64,000 nt of DNA from Streptomyces sp. TRM49041 (GCF_008271805.1 NZ_VSRY01000123.1:1-64000), one strand, 5' to 3'; shown: positions 36,494-46,061, counted from the stretch's first letter. Numbers and translations: made by a program. The notes: a model not told the origin generated them from the letters alone.

Positions 36494-36851
36494 TCACCTG
36501 TTCATCCGATGTACCGGCGGGCCAGGTGCAGCGTTCTGCGGAGGGCCGGCCGGCGAAGCGGAGGCCCACCAGGAGCCGTCGTCGCAGAAGGCGATGTACG
36601 GCGTACGGGCCCGGCGTACGGCGGCCAGGGTGCGGCCCACCGCGCCGAGGTCGGCGGCCGGCCGGGGTCAAGAGCGTGACGTCCGGGTGGCGCCGGGCGA
36701 CGGCCTCGGTGGTGCCGTCCGACGAGGCGTTGTCCACCACCGTGATCGGTGGCCGTTCCGGCAGTCGCGCCATCACGTCGAGGGTGCGGAGCGGCTCGCC
36801 GCACCGGTCGTGCGTGATGATGACGACGACGGTACTACGCGGGTCGGCCAC
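36494..36851 (-). pseudogene. Truncated, frameshifted glycosyltransferase family 2 gene
   Basis: From a GTG at 36851 the minus strand reads VADPRSTVVVIITHDRCGEP, then ITVVDNASSDGTTEAVARRH, the N-terminal nucleotide-sugar-binding half of a GT-A glycosyltransferase. After VTLLTPA (near 36655) the frame shifts by one, and DLGAVGRTLAAVRRARTPYI, then AFCDDGSWW follow, holding the D-x-D-type motif. The sequence ends within 30 residues after that, so the acceptor-binding half is missing. It is at most a relic. Confidence 0.65.
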
Positions 36852-36899
36852 GTCGCGGCTCCTTCCCGTACGCGGCGCTGTCGCCGCTCTCGCCCTTCT

Positions 36900-37720
36900 C
36901 CCCCGGCTATCCTTTCGGAGCGCCCTGAAACGGGGCGGCGGCGAACCTGCGGCGAGCACCCGGCCGTGCGGCGCCCGCCGTGCACCACCCCGCCGGGCCG
37001 TTCACTGCGCCGGAAGCAGTAGCTCTCGGCGTGCCGGCGGAGGTCGACCTGTACACGCATGATGTCCACCGCCAGGGAACCGAGGAGCCCCGCGTCGCTG
37101 GCCGAGTGCGGCCGTCCGGTGCCGCCCGTCGCCTCGCGGAGCGTGGTCAGCCGCAGCGCCAGGACTCGCCTGCGGGTATGCGTGCCCAGGCGCCGCGAGA
37201 GCCGTCATGACGACCGCCGCTCAACAGCAGGGTGACCAGCCAGTGCACGGTACGTCTCCTCGACCCGTCCGGGAGCGGCGGACCGTGCCGCCGGGGCCAT
37301 CGGGTAACCCGCCCCGGCGCGGCGAAAACCCCGGCGCGCACGTCCCGCCAGGGGTCGTGGGTCGCGCCGACGGTGGAGCGCGGCGTCGCCTGCGTACCCG
37401 GTGAGGGACACGACGTGGTCGTAGACCACTTCGTACGAGCCGTCAGGGCCTGCGGGGCCTCGACGGTCGGGCCGGCGGGGCCGGTGAGGGAGGCGCGGAC
37501 GCGTGGCATGTCGGGGCGGATGGCGCGACGCGGGTCCCGGTGCGGACGGTGACGCGGGCTTCGGTGCCGTCGGCGGGGACACGGGAGGGCGGCGTGCGGT
37601 TCGACGGGCCCGGCGTGTCCGCCCGGCGTGTCCGCCCGGCGTGTCCGGCGTGTCCCTGGCGGAATGCGGTCGCGGCCGGGCAGGGTGCCGGTGGCCGAGC
37701 GGGTGAACGGAAGGGGCCGT
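36900..37720. other. Decayed or non-coding stretch, no intact gene seen
   Basis: No open frame here has convincing codon bias, start site and family resemblance. Short protein-like blocks appear on the minus strand in different frames: SDAGLLGSLAVDIMRVQVDL with RHAESYCFRRSERPGG (about 36985-37120), DPWRDVRAGVFAAPGRVTRW (about 37290-37350) and SYEVVYDHVVSLTGYAG (about 37390-37440). They could be one gene broken by several frameshifts, but I cannot name a family. Direct repeats of GGCGTGTCCG occur near 37610-37650. Confidence 0.35.
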
Positions 37721-37757
37721 GGGTGCGCGAGAGAGGGGTGAGAGAGGCGATGACCTG

Positions 37758-38582
37758 ATGGACGAACAGGAGTGGCGGTGCTTCATCGCCGCGTACCACC
37801 GGTCCCGGGCCGGCATCACCGAGCGGTTCCTCGCCCTCGCGGACGCCTCCCCTTACGCCTGGCTGACCGAGCCCCTGCGGGGCGTCGACGGCCCGGTGGT
37901 GGACCTGGCGTGCGGTTCGGCGCCCACGCGCGCGGAGTTGCCGGACGCCGACTGGATCGGCGTCGACCTGTCCGCGGCGGAACTCGCCGAGGCGGCACGC
38001 CGGGGCCGGGGTCCACTCGTGCGGGCGAGCGTGGACGACCTCCCGCTGGCCTCGGACAGTGCGGCGGCGGTCTGCGCGGCGATGTGTCTGCCGGTCGTGA
38101 CGCCCCTGCCCCGCGTCCTGGCCGAGGTACGGCGCGTGCTGCGCCCGGGCGGGACGCTCGCGGCGCTGGTGCCTTCGGCCTCCGGCCTCTCCCCCGCAGG
38201 TCTGGCCGCCTGGGCCCGGGTGATGCTCACCCTGCGGGTGGCCCGCCAGCGCTGGCCCAACCCGCAGGCGCGCGACGGCGCGGCCGAGGTGCTCGGCACC
38301 GCCGGCTTCCGCGTCCGGTCCGACGAACACCGCGTGTTCACCCTCACGCTGCCCTCGCCCGAGTCTGCCGCGCTGCTGGTCGACGCCCTGTATCTGCCGA
38401 GCCTGACACCCCGGCGCGCCGAGTCCGCCAAGCGGTCCCTGGCGCGCTGGATCGGCCAGGGGCGGCGTATCGAGCTCCCCCTGCGTCGCGTCCTTGCCGA
38501 ACTCCCTTCCGACCGCACCGACCGCACCCACCGTTCCCACCACGCCGACCGCACCGACCATCTCCCGCAGGAGCGCCCATGA
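37758..38582 (+). CDS. Class I SAM-dependent methyltransferase
   Basis: A 274-residue methyltransferase of the Methyltransf_11 type. SAM-binding motif I is VVDLACGSAPTRAEL (acidic-G-x-G), the Asp after strand 2 is in WIGVDLSAAEL, motif post-I is DDLPLASDSAAAV, and VRRVLRPGGTLAAL is the strand-5 loop. The ATG at 37758 follows GAGAGAGG. Its stop overlaps the start of the VTT-domain membrane protein by 4 bp, so the two products are coupled. Membrane-lipid or quinone methylation would fit the partner but is only a guess. Confidence 0.82.
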   Translation: MDEQEWRCFIAAYHRSRAGITERFLALADASPYAWLTEPLRGVDGPVVDLACGSAPTRAELPDADWIGVDLSAAELAEAARRGRGPLVRASVDDLPLASDSAAAVCAAMCLPVVTPLPRVLAEVRRVLRPGGTLAALVPSASGLSPAGLAAWARVMLTLRVARQRWPNPQARDGAAEVLGTAGFRVRSDEHRVFTLTLPSPESAALLVDALYLPSLTPRRAESAKRSLARWIGQGRRIELPLRRVLAELPSDRTDRTHRSHHADRTDHLPQERP

Positions 38583-39343
38583 GCCGCCCGCCCCTCCCCG
38601 CCGCCGCCGGACCTGCCACCACCCCGCGCGCCGCGAGGGGGCGGCTGGCGGTACTCGTGGTGCTGCTGCTGGCACTGGGGTGCTGGGTGGCCCTGGGCGG
38701 CGCGGACCTGCTGCGCGACGTCCGTGCGTGGGTGGACTCGCTCGGCGTCTGGGGCCCGGTGGTCTTCGCCGGCTGCTACGCCCTCGCGGTGACGGCGCTG
38801 CTGCCCGGCTCCGTGCTGACCGCGTCCGCCGGAGCGCTGTTCGGGCTGCCGCTGGGCGCGGGTGCCGTGCTGGTGGGGGCGACGGCGGGGGCTGCCCTGT
38901 CGTTCGGCCTCGCGCGCTGGCTGGGACGTCCGGCGGTGGCCCGGTACGCCGGTTCGGGGCGCCTGGCGCGTCTGGACGCGTATCTGACACGGCGTGGGTT
39001 CGTGGCGGTCCTGCTGGTGCGGCTGGTCCCGCTCTTCCCGTTCGGCGTGATCAACTACGGGGCAGGGGTGTCGGGCGTCCGGTTCTCCTCGTACATGACG
39101 GCCACGACGCTGGGCATCGTCCCCGCCACGCTCGTCTACACCGGGCTCGGCGGCGCCCTGGCCGACCCCGGGTCACCGCTGCTGTGGCTCTCCCTGGGCG
39201 GGCTGCTCGTGCTGAGCGCGGGCGGCTGGTGGGCGGGCCGTGTCTTCCGTCCCTGCACACCGAAGGCGGACGAGGGCGGAATGCCCGACGAGGCCAGACG
39301 GGTCGCCGGGGCGGCCGGGGCAGACGGCGGCGCGGACATATGA
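38579..39343 (+). CDS. TVP38/TMEM64 (VTT, DedA-like) membrane protein
   Basis: A 254-residue membrane protein with the VTT core: LLPGSVLTASAGALFGLPLG, the re-entrant segment RLVPLFPFGVINYGAGVSGV, and STYMTATTLGIVPATLVYTG-like sequence. The family is related to DedA proteins and to eukaryotic TMEM41B/VMP1, which scramble lipids or support membrane homeostasis. About six hydrophobic segments lie between a short Pro/Ala-rich N-terminus and a hydrophilic tail. It is translationally coupled to a methyltransferase. It converges on the GH15 gene with a 53-bp gap. Confidence 0.85.
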   Translation: MSRPPLPAAAGPATTPRAARGRLAVLVVLLLALGCWVALGGADLLRDVRAWVDSLGVWGPVVFAGCYALAVTALLPGSVLTASAGALFGLPLGAGAVLVGATAGAALSFGLARWLGRPAVARYAGSGRLARLDAYLTRRGFVAVLLVRLVPLFPFGVINYGAGVSGVRFSSYMTATTLGIVPATLVYTGLGGALADPGSPLLWLSLGGLLVLSAGGWWAGRVFRPCTPKADEGGMPDEARRVAGAAGADGGADI

Positions 39344-39396
39344 GGACGGCATGACGCCCCCGGCGGACACGTGGTTCAAGCCCGTCGCCCACCTCG

Positions 39397-41214
39397 TCAC
39401 CCCGCCTGGGAGATGGCCCAGGCGGCGTTGATGAGACCGATGTGGCTGAACGCCTGGGGGAAGTTGCCGAGCGGCTCTCCCGTGCGGGGGTCGGCCTGTT
39501 CGGCGAGGAGGCCGAGGTCGTTGGCGTGGGCGGCTGCCCGCTCGAAGGTGGTACGGGCCCGGGCGGTGTACCCGGCCAGTGCCTGGGCCTGGGCGAGCCA
39601 GAACGTGCACAGCAGGAAGCTGCCCTCGTCGCCGCTCAGCCCGTCGACGCCCGTGGCGGTGTCGTAGCGGCGTACGAGCCCGCGGCGGTCTGTCAGCCGG
39701 TCGGCGACGGCATCGATCGTGGCCAGTACGCGCGGGTCGTCGGCGGGCAGGAAACCCGTCAGGGGCAGCATGAGGGCGGACGCGTCCAGGGCGTCACTGC
39801 CGAAGGACTGGGTGAAGGCGCGGACCGTCGGGTTCCAGCCACGGGCGAGGATGGAGTCCCGGATCTCGTCGCGGGTGGCGCGCCACTCCTCGGCCCGTTC
39901 GGCGGCGTCGAGATGCCCGGCGAGGCGTACGGCCCGGTCGAGCGCGACCCAGCACATGAGTTTGGAGTACAGGAAGTGCCGCGGCTCGCCGCGGATCTCC
40001 CAGATACCGTGGTCGGCGCGGCGCCACACCTGAGCGGCGCTGTCGGCGAGTCCGGTGAGGAAGCCGCACAGGGCGCGCCGGTCGCGCAGCTGGTCCTCGA
40101 AGCGGGCGGCGGTGTCGAGGAGTTCGCCGTACACGTCGAGCTGGGGCTGGCTCCAGGCGCCGTTGCCGACCCGGACCGGGCGGCTCGCGGACCAGCCGGT
40201 CAGATGGGGCAGTTCACGTTCGGTGAGGTCGTGTTCGCCGCCGATGCCGTACATGATCTGGAGGTGCGAGTGCGTCCAGCCGGTGGCAGCGGCGGCAGCC
40301 ATGAAGGTGAAGAACTCCTCGGCCTCGTCGGGGCAGGCGGCCACCCAGAGGGCGTCCATGGTGAACGCGGCGTCCCGCACCCAGGCGTAGCGGTAGTCCC
40401 AGTTCCGTACGCCCCCGGGGTCCTCGGGCAGTGAGGTCGTCGCGGCCGCCACGATGGCCCCGGTGGGCTGGTACGACAGCGCCTGCAGGACGCGCCCGGA
40501 TCGGTGCACCTGCTCTTTCCAGGGGCCGGTGTACGACTGGTGCATGCGCGACCACTCCTGCCAGGCCGCGACGGTACGCGCGAGCTCCTCGGCGATCTCC
40601 CGCTGACCCCACACCCGCGGGGCGGGCGCGCCGAGCGGCGCCCAGTGGAGCGCGAAGTGGAGTGTGTCGCCGGCCTCCAGCGTGGCGCCGCCGGTGGCGA
40701 CGTCGCTGTCGAGGCCGAGCGGCAGCGGGCTGGTGAGGGTGAGGACGGCGGGGCCGCCCCGGGCCTGGATCCCGCCGTCGCAGACCGACAGCATGGGCAC
40801 GACCAGCCCGTACTCGGGGCGTGGCCGGAACTCGACGCCGACCTCGGCGGTCCCCTCGGTACAGGTGACGGACCTCGTCAGCAGATGAGGCGCCCCGGCC
40901 CCGAGCTTGTGCGGATCGTCGCCGGGCCCGGTCGCCAGGGCGTCGGTGAGGGTCACCGTCCCGGTGGGTGTGGTGAAGACGGTGCGCAGCACCATGCTGT
41001 CGCCGACGTACGCCCGCGACACCTCGGCCCGGCCACTCGGCCGGACCGTCCAGCTTCCGGCGCGCTCGTCGAGGAGGGCGGCGAACACGGCGGCGCTGTC
41101 GAAGCGCGGGAAGCAGAGCCAGTCGACCGCGCCCGCGCGGCTGACGAGGGCGGCGCTGTGCCGGTCGGAGAGCAGCGCGTAGTCCCCGATGGGCGTACTG
41201 GCCGGCACGCTCAT
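39397..41214 (-). CDS. Glycoside hydrolase family 15 protein (glucoamylase/trehalase-like)
   Basis: A 605-residue cytosolic enzyme. The N-terminal beta-sandwich domain begins IGDYALLSDRHSAALVSRAG and DWLCFPRFDSAAVFAALL, the usual start of actinobacterial GH15 proteins. The catalytic (alpha/alpha)6 barrel follows, with GGVRNWDYRYAWVRDAAFTM, the general-acid region HGIWEIRGEPRHFLYSKLMC and the C-terminal GNFPQAFSHIGLINAA. Related mycobacterial proteins are trehalases, others act on maltose or alpha-glucans. Choosing between these needs biochemistry. The ATG at 41214 has GGAGGACTCGGC. Confidence 0.9.
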   Translation of the reverse strand: MSVPASTPIGDYALLSDRHSAALVSRAGAVDWLCFPRFDSAAVFAALLDERAGSWTVRPSGRAEVSRAYVGDSMVLRTVFTTPTGTVTLTDALATGPGDDPHKLGAGAPHLLTRSVTCTEGTAEVGVEFRPRPEYGLVVPMLSVCDGGIQARGGPAVLTLTSPLPLGLDSDVATGGATLEAGDTLHFALHWAPLGAPAPRVWGQREIAEELARTVAAWQEWSRMHQSYTGPWKEQVHRSGRVLQALSYQPTGAIVAAATTSLPEDPGGVRNWDYRYAWVRDAAFTMDALWVAACPDEAEEFFTFMAAAAATGWTHSHLQIMYGIGGEHDLTERELPHLTGWSASRPVRVGNGAWSQPQLDVYGELLDTAARFEDQLRDRRALCGFLTGLADSAAQVWRRADHGIWEIRGEPRHFLYSKLMCWVALDRAVRLAGHLDAAERAEEWRATRDEIRDSILARGWNPTVRAFTQSFGSDALDASALMLPLTGFLPADDPRVLATIDAVADRLTDRRGLVRRYDTATGVDGLSGDEGSFLLCTFWLAQAQALAGYTARARTTFERAAAHANDLGLLAEQADPRTGEPLGNFPQAFSHIGLINAAWAISQAG

Positions 41215-41465
41215 GCCGAGTCCTCCGGTCGCACGACCCCTCCTCCGCTCCCGCGTACGGCGCCTGCCTCCGACTCTCGCGCCCGACGTCCCCGCCTGGC
41301 CACCAGCCACGCAGCGCCGCTCCCCTGTTCGGCGGAGCCGCAGCACCGCCGAGGAGCGAATTGAAAGCCCCAGGGGTGTGACCCGACGGCGGCACCGCGG
41401 CCCTGCGGGTGACACCACCCAGCGGACCGCGGAATGCACCACTACAACACCCCACTGATGCCACA

Positions 41466-41509
41466 TGGCGCCACAATCACTTGCCATGGCACCATCATGG
41501 TGCCACTAT
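41466..41509 (+). promoter_or_regulatory. Promoter with palindromic operator for the RHH-DUF4097-ABC-P450 operon
   Basis: TTGCCA (41481-41486) and CACTAT (41504-41509) are 17 bp apart. The spacer is occupied by a perfect 19-bp palindrome, TGGCACCATCATGGTGCCA (41487-41505). A second palindrome, TGGCGCCA, lies at 41466-41473. The predicted transcription start falls at about 41516-41517, on the ATG of the regulator gene, implying a leaderless transcript. The layout fits autorepression by the RHH protein encoded immediately downstream. The remaining divergent interval (41215-41465) shows nothing further. Confidence 0.65.
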
Positions 41510-41516
41510 GGTTCGC

Positions 41517-42044
41517 ATGGACCTGACCCCCTACGTCGATCATCTCCGCCGTGAGCTCGCGGTCGCCGCGAACGCCGGCGGGGACGAGGCACGCGCCCTG
41601 GCCGAGCGGCTCACCGCACCCTTGGAGTCGGCCGCACGGCTGACCCTTCTGAACGCACTCTCCGCCGCCTCGGAGGAGATCACCCGCGAGCTGGCCCCGG
41701 GCTCGGTGGATGTCCGCCTGCGGGGGCTCGACCCCGAGTTCGCAGTGACGGCACCGCCCGCCACCGAGGTGCCCGCCGAGGAGGCGCCCGCCATGGCACC
41801 ACCAGTGGCACCTTTGGCGCCATCCCCGGCGGACAGCGAAGAAGGGGGAACGGCCCGGATCAACTTCCGGCTCCCGGCGCCGCTGAAGGCCCGGGTCGAG
41901 GAGGCGGCCGGCCGGGAGGGCCTGTCCGTCAACGCCTGGCTCGTACGGGCCGTGGCCGGCGCCTTGGAGCCGGGCGGCGGTCCGGACCGGCCGGCCGCTC
42001 GTGCCCCGGGCCGCGGCCAGAGCTACCGGGGCTGGGTCCGCTAG
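41517..42044 (+). CDS. Ribbon-helix-helix (HicB/Arc-like) regulator
   Basis: A 175-residue protein. An N-terminal helical region (DLTPYVDHLRRELAVAANAG) and an acidic Pro-rich linker precede a C-terminal RHH DNA-binding domain (ARINFRLPAPLKARVEEAAG, then LSVNAWLVRAVAGAL). This is similar to the part of HicB antitoxins and Arc repressors that inserts a beta-ribbon in the major groove. No toxin gene is adjacent, so it is more likely a plain repressor. The start at 41517 is favoured because the predicted promoter places transcription there. An ATG at 41508 lies inside the -10 element and cannot be used on that transcript. A basic tail follows the RHH. Confidence 0.8.
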   Translation: MDLTPYVDHLRRELAVAANAGGDEARALAERLTAPLESAARLTLLNALSAASEEITRELAPGSVDVRLRGLDPEFAVTAPPATEVPAEEAPAMAPPVAPLAPSPADSEEGGTARINFRLPAPLKARVEEAAGREGLSVNAWLVRAVAGALEPGGGPDRPAARAPGRGQSYRGWVR

Positions 42045-42124
42045 CCGGAGTCCTTCGCCCCCACGTCACGCACGACCGCCCCACCTGCGGAAACACACTC
42101 CAGAGTCAAGAGGACGGAACAGCC

Positions 42125-42961
42125 ATGCCTTCTTACGAAACCCCCGCAGCCATCACAGCGAGCCTCGAGTTCGAGGTCGGCAATGTGCGACTCACCGCGA
42201 GCGAGCGCCAGGACACGGTCGTCGAGGTGCTGCCGAGCAACGGCGCCGACGACGCCGACGTACGGGCCGCGGAGCAGACAGGGGTCACGTACGCCAACGG
42301 CACCCTCTCCCTCAAGGGGCCCAAGAAGCGCTCCCTGTTCGGCAAGAGCGGATCGATCGACGTGACCGTCCGGCTCCCCGCCGGATCGCACGTCCGCAGC
42401 ACCTCTCCCATGGGCGACTACATCGGCGAAGGACCGCTCGGCGAGTGCCGCATCAAGACGTCCTTCGGTGATATCCGGCTCGACGAGGCTTCCGCCGTGA
42501 ACCTGCGGACCGGCCACGGCGACATCCGCGTCGACCGAGCGGCGGGCGACGCCGAGATCCACGGGGCGGGCCGGGTCGACGTCGGCGAGATCGTGGGAGC
42601 GGCGACCGTCAAGAACGGAAACGGCGAGACCGTGATCGGTGAGATCACCGGTGATCTGAAGGCCAACGCCGCCAACGGCCGCATCGCGGTCGGCATCGCG
42701 CACGCCTCGGTCGAGGCCAAGTCCGCCAACGGTGCGATCAGCGTGCAGCGGGTGGCGCGCGGCGCGATCGACCTCCACACCGGCGTCGGCGACGTGGAGG
42801 TCGGCATCCCCGAGTCCACCGCGGCCTGGCTGGACGTCAACTCCAAGTTCGGCACGGTCCGCAACGCGCTCGACACCGCCGAAGGCCCCAGCACCTCCGA
42901 CGAGACCGTCGAGATCCATGCCCGTACCGGTGTCGGCGACATCGTGATCCGTCGCGCCTGA
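42125..42961 (+). CDS. DUF4097-family beta-strand repeat protein
   Basis: A 278-residue protein with no signal peptide, built from short repeated strands such as GHGDIRVDRAAGDAEIHGAG, ANGRIAVGIAHASVEAKSAN and TGVGDIVIRRA. These give the right-handed beta-helix-like fold of DUF4097. The family is often found beside ABC exporters and regulators in actinobacteria and may be a scaffold or adhesin-like cytosolic protein. Its function is unknown. The ribosome-binding site is GAGGACGGA. It is second in an operon led by the RHH regulator and 27 bp upstream of the ABC ATPase gene. Confidence 0.85.
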   Translation: MPSYETPAAITASLEFEVGNVRLTASERQDTVVEVLPSNGADDADVRAAEQTGVTYANGTLSLKGPKKRSLFGKSGSIDVTVRLPAGSHVRSTSPMGDYIGEGPLGECRIKTSFGDIRLDEASAVNLRTGHGDIRVDRAAGDAEIHGAGRVDVGEIVGAATVKNGNGETVIGEITGDLKANAANGRIAVGIAHASVEAKSANGAISVQRVARGAIDLHTGVGDVEVGIPESTAAWLDVNSKFGTVRNALDTAEGPSTSDETVEIHARTGVGDIVIRRA

Positions 42962-42988
42962 CCTCCCCCGGAAGGAAGAGCGGAACCC

Positions 42989-43978
42989 ATGACCACGACA
43001 TCCACCGACAAGGCCACCACCACGGCACCGCCCGCCATCTCCGCCCTCGGCCTGCACAAGTCGTACGGCGACAAGGTCGTCCTCGACGGCATCGACCTGA
43101 ACATCCCCGAGGGCACGGTCTTCGCCCTCCTGGGCCCCAACGGAGCCGGCAAGACCACCACCGTCGAGATCCTGTCGACGCTCATCGCGCCCGACGCCGG
43201 GCAGGCGCGGGTCGCCGGCCACGACCTCGCCGACCGGCCCGACGGCGTTCGCGCCGCCATCGGTGTCACCGGCCAGTTCGCCGCCGTCGACCATCTCCTC
43301 ACCGCAGAGGAGAACCTGCTCCTCATGGCGGATCTCCGGCACCTGCCACGGCGCGACGGCCACCGCCGCGCGGCCGAACTCCTCGAGCGATTCGAACTCG
43401 CGGAGGCTGCCCGCAAACCGGTCTCCACCCTCTCCGGCGGCATGCGCCGCAAGCTCGATCTGGCGATGACCCTGGTCGGCGATCCGAGGATCATCTTCCT
43501 CGACGAGCCGACCACCGGCCTCGATCCCCGCAGCCGCCGCACCATGTGGGAGATCATCCGCGGGCTCGTCGGGGACCACGGTGTCACCGTCTTCCTGACC
43601 ACGCAGTACCTGGAGGAAGCCGACCAGCTCGCCGACCGCATCGCCGTCCTCGACAAGGGCAGGCTGGTCGCCGAGGGAACCGCCGACGAACTCAAGCGCC
43701 TCATCCCCGGCGGCCACATCCGGCTGCGCTTCTCCGGGCTCGCCGAACTCGACACCGCCGCACGCCACTTCGGCGCCGCCGCACGCGATCCCGAAGAACT
43801 CACGCTCCGCATCCCCGGCGACGGCGGTATCCCGACCCTTCGGGCCGTACTCGACATCCTGGACGGCGCGGCGCTGCGGGCCGAATCGCTGACCGTGCAC
43901 ACACCCGACCTCGACGACGTCTTCCTGACCCTCACCGGTCACAGCGCACCCGACACCACCCCGGAGATGGCCCGATGA
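42989..43978 (+). CDS. DrrA-type ABC exporter ATPase
   Basis: A 329-residue ABC ATPase with Walker A GPNGAGKTT, signature LSGGMRRKL (the LSGGM form of drug-resistance exporters), Walker B IIFLDEPTTGLDPRSRR and switch-His-equivalent VFLTTQYLEEADQLADRI (Gln in the DrrA pattern). The C-terminal extension of about 90 residues (ELDTAARHFGAAARDPEELT) is typical of DrrA. Together with the next gene it forms an ABC-2 exporter for a hydrophobic compound. It overlaps the permease gene by 4 bp. The ribosome-binding site is GGAAGGAAG. Confidence 0.92.
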   Translation: MTTTSTDKATTTAPPAISALGLHKSYGDKVVLDGIDLNIPEGTVFALLGPNGAGKTTTVEILSTLIAPDAGQARVAGHDLADRPDGVRAAIGVTGQFAAVDHLLTAEENLLLMADLRHLPRRDGHRRAAELLERFELAEAARKPVSTLSGGMRRKLDLAMTLVGDPRIIFLDEPTTGLDPRSRRTMWEIIRGLVGDHGVTVFLTTQYLEEADQLADRIAVLDKGRLVAEGTADELKRLIPGGHIRLRFSGLAELDTAARHFGAAARDPEELTLRIPGDGGIPTLRAVLDILDGAALRAESLTVHTPDLDDVFLTLTGHSAPDTTPEMAR

Positions 43979-44766
43979 GCACTCTCACGTATGCCGTCAG
44001 CGACTCCATGACGATGCTGCGGCGCAACCTCAAGCACGCGCTCCGCTATCCCGCGATGACGATCTCCGTCGTCGCCATGCCGGTGATGATGCTGCTGCTG
44101 TTCAACTACGCCTTCGGCGGCGCCCTCGGCGCCGGCATCTCCGGCGCTCCCACCGGTGGCGGCGAGTACATCGACTACGTCGCGCCCGGCATCATCCTGA
44201 TGGCCGCGACCGCCGGGGCGGTCATGACGGCGGTCGGCGTCTGCGTCGACATGACCGAGGGCATCGTCAACCGCTTCCGTACGATGTCGATCTCCCGCGC
44301 CGCGTTCCTGACCGGGCACGTCGTCGGCGGCGTCCTCCAGACCCTGGTCGCCGTCGCCCTGGTGATCGGCGTCGCGCTCGCCATCGGATTCCGTCCCGAC
44401 GCCTCCCTCGTCGAGTGGATCGCCGCGGTCGGCCTGCTGACACTGCTCATCCTCGCGCTGACCTGGCTGTCGGCCGGCATGGGCCTGGTGGCCAAGACCC
44501 CCGAGTCGGCCAGCAACACTCCGTTGCCGCTGACCTTCCTGCCCTTCCTGGGCAGCGCCGTCGTCCCGACCGACTCGATGCCCACGGGGCTGCGCTGGTT
44601 CGCCGAGTACCAGCCCTTCACCCCGGTCATCGAGACCCTGCGCGGCCTGCTCATGGGCACCGCGATCGGCACCAGCGGATATGTCGCGCTCGCCTGGTGC
44701 GCCGGGCTCTCCCTCGTCGGCTACCTCTGGGCGCGGTCCGCCTTCGGCCGTACCGCCAAGCGGTGA
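43975..44766 (+). CDS. DrrB-type ABC-2 permease
   Basis: A 263-residue permease with six hydrophobic segments: [40 protein letters not shown] and others. The ABC-2 signature [19 protein letters not shown] contacts the ATPase. A re-entrant segment with [20 protein letters not shown] is also typical of DrrB. It pairs with the upstream ATPase through a 4-bp gene overlap. A P450 and ferredoxin follow in the same operon, so the exported compound may be a substrate or product of that oxidation. Confidence 0.9.
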   Translation: MSTLTYAVSDSMTMLRRNLKHALRYPAMTISVVAMPVMMLLLFNYAFGGALGAGISGAPTGGGEYIDYVAPGIILMAATAGAVMTAVGVCVDMTEGIVNRFRTMSISRAAFLTGHVVGGVLQTLVAVALVIGVALAIGFRPDASLVEWIAAVGLLTLLILALTWLSAGMGLVAKTPESASNTPLPLTFLPFLGSAVVPTDSMPTGLRWFAEYQPFTPVIETLRGLLMGTAIGTSGYVALAWCAGLSLVGYLWARSAFGRTAKR

Positions 44767-44830
44767 GTACCGCCCCTCTCCGCCACCCCACGTCGCAGCG
44801 CACCGCACATCACTCTCCACGGAGGACACC

Positions 44831-46057
44831 ATGCAGCACGAACCGTCACCCCGACCCGATGGCACCGAACCCGTCACGCTTCCCACTCGGCGTGCCGCCG
44901 GCTGCCCCTTCGACCCGCCCGCCGGACTCGCGGAGCTGCGCTCGGAGCGGCCGCTGGCCCGGATGACCTACCCCGACGGGCACGTCGGCTGGCTCGCCAC
45001 CGGATACTCCACGGTCCGCTCGATCCTGGGCGACTCGCGTTTCAGCTCGCGGTACGAGCTGATGCACTACCCCTTCCCCCATGGGCCCGAAGGCCCCCTG
45101 CCGCCCGCACCCGTCGGGGACATGACCGGCATGGACGCCCCCGAGCACACCCGTTTCCGCCGGCTCCTGACGGGCAAGTTCACCGTCCGCCGCATGCGCC
45201 GACTCACCGAGCGGTTACGGGAGATCACCGCCGAGCACCTGGACGCGATGGAGCGCCGGGGGCCCGGCACCGACCTGGTCGAGGCGTTCGCCCGACCCAT
45301 CCCCGCGCTGATGATCTGCGAGCTCCTCGGTGTGCCCTACGCCGACCGGGAGCGCTTCCAGCACCACGCTCACACACTCATGGCCATGGATGTGACGCCC
45401 GAGGAACGGTACGCCGCGTTCGCCGGACTCCAGGAGTACATGGCCGAGTCGGTCGCAGCCAAGCGCGCCGAAGCCTCAGACGACCTGCTCGGCGACCTCG
45501 CCCAGGACTCGGACCTCACCGACGAGGAACTCGTCGGCCTCGGCGGCTTCCTGCTGGCCGCCGGGCTCGACACCACCGCCAACATGATCGCCCACGGTAC
45601 GTTCGCGCTGCTCGGCGATCCTGCCCAGGCGGAGGCCCTGCGCACGGATCCCGATCTCGCACCGCACGCCGTCGAAGAGCTGATGCGCTACCTGACGGTC
45701 GCCCACACCACCGTGAAGACCGCGCTGGAAGACGTCGAGCTGGACGGCCTGACGATCGCAGCAGGCGAAAGCGTCACCATCTCGCTCGAAGCAGCCGACC
45801 GGGACCCGGCGAGGTTCCCCGACCCCGACGTCCTCGACCTGCGCCGCAAGGCCACGGGCCACCTGGGCTTCGGGCACGGCATCCACCAGTGCCTGGGCCA
45901 GCAACTGGCCCGCGTCGAACTGACAGTGGCCCTGCCCGCGCTGCTCGAACGGTTCCCCACACTGCGCCTCGACGTGCCGGCCGAAGAGGTGCCGCTGCGC
46001 ACCGACATGAACATCTACGGCGTGCACCGGTTGCCGGTCACCTGGGACGGGGTCTGA
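44831..46057 (+). CDS. Cytochrome P450 (CYP)
   Basis: A 408-residue soluble bacterial P450. The I-helix oxygen-binding motif is [11 protein letters not shown], the ExxR motif is in AVEELMRYL, and the haem-ligand loop is [18 protein letters not shown] with its Cys. The N-terminus carries [18 protein letters not shown], as in CYP105/CYP107-like enzymes. It hydroxylates a hydrophobic small molecule using electrons from the ferredoxin encoded 4 bp downstream. The start at 44831 has GGAGGACACC. Likely co-regulated with the exporter upstream. Confidence 0.93.
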   Translation: MQHEPSPRPDGTEPVTLPTRRAAGCPFDPPAGLAELRSERPLARMTYPDGHVGWLATGYSTVRSILGDSRFSSRYELMHYPFPHGPEGPLPPAPVGDMTGMDAPEHTRFRRLLTGKFTVRRMRRLTERLREITAEHLDAMERRGPGTDLVEAFARPIPALMICELLGVPYADRERFQHHAHTLMAMDVTPEERYAAFAGLQEYMAESVAAKRAEASDDLLGDLAQDSDLTDEELVGLGGFLLAAGLDTTANMIAHGTFALLGDPAQAEALRTDPDLAPHAVEELMRYLTVAHTTVKTALEDVELDGLTIAAGESVTISLEAADRDPARFPDPDVLDLRRKATGHLGFGHGIHQCLGQQLARVELTVALPALLERFPTLRLDVPAEEVPLRTDMNIYGVHRLPVTWDGV

Positions 46058-46061
46058 TCCC

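Noticed and set aside
37600..37660. A CRISPR-like array from short GGCGTGTCCG repeats
   Set aside because: Only a few copies, with spacings too short and irregular for a CRISPR array, and no cas genes in the window.
41517..42044. A HicAB toxin-antitoxin system
   Set aside because: The RHH domain resembles HicB, but there is no small HicA-like toxin frame on either side, and the neighbours are DUF4097 and an exporter.
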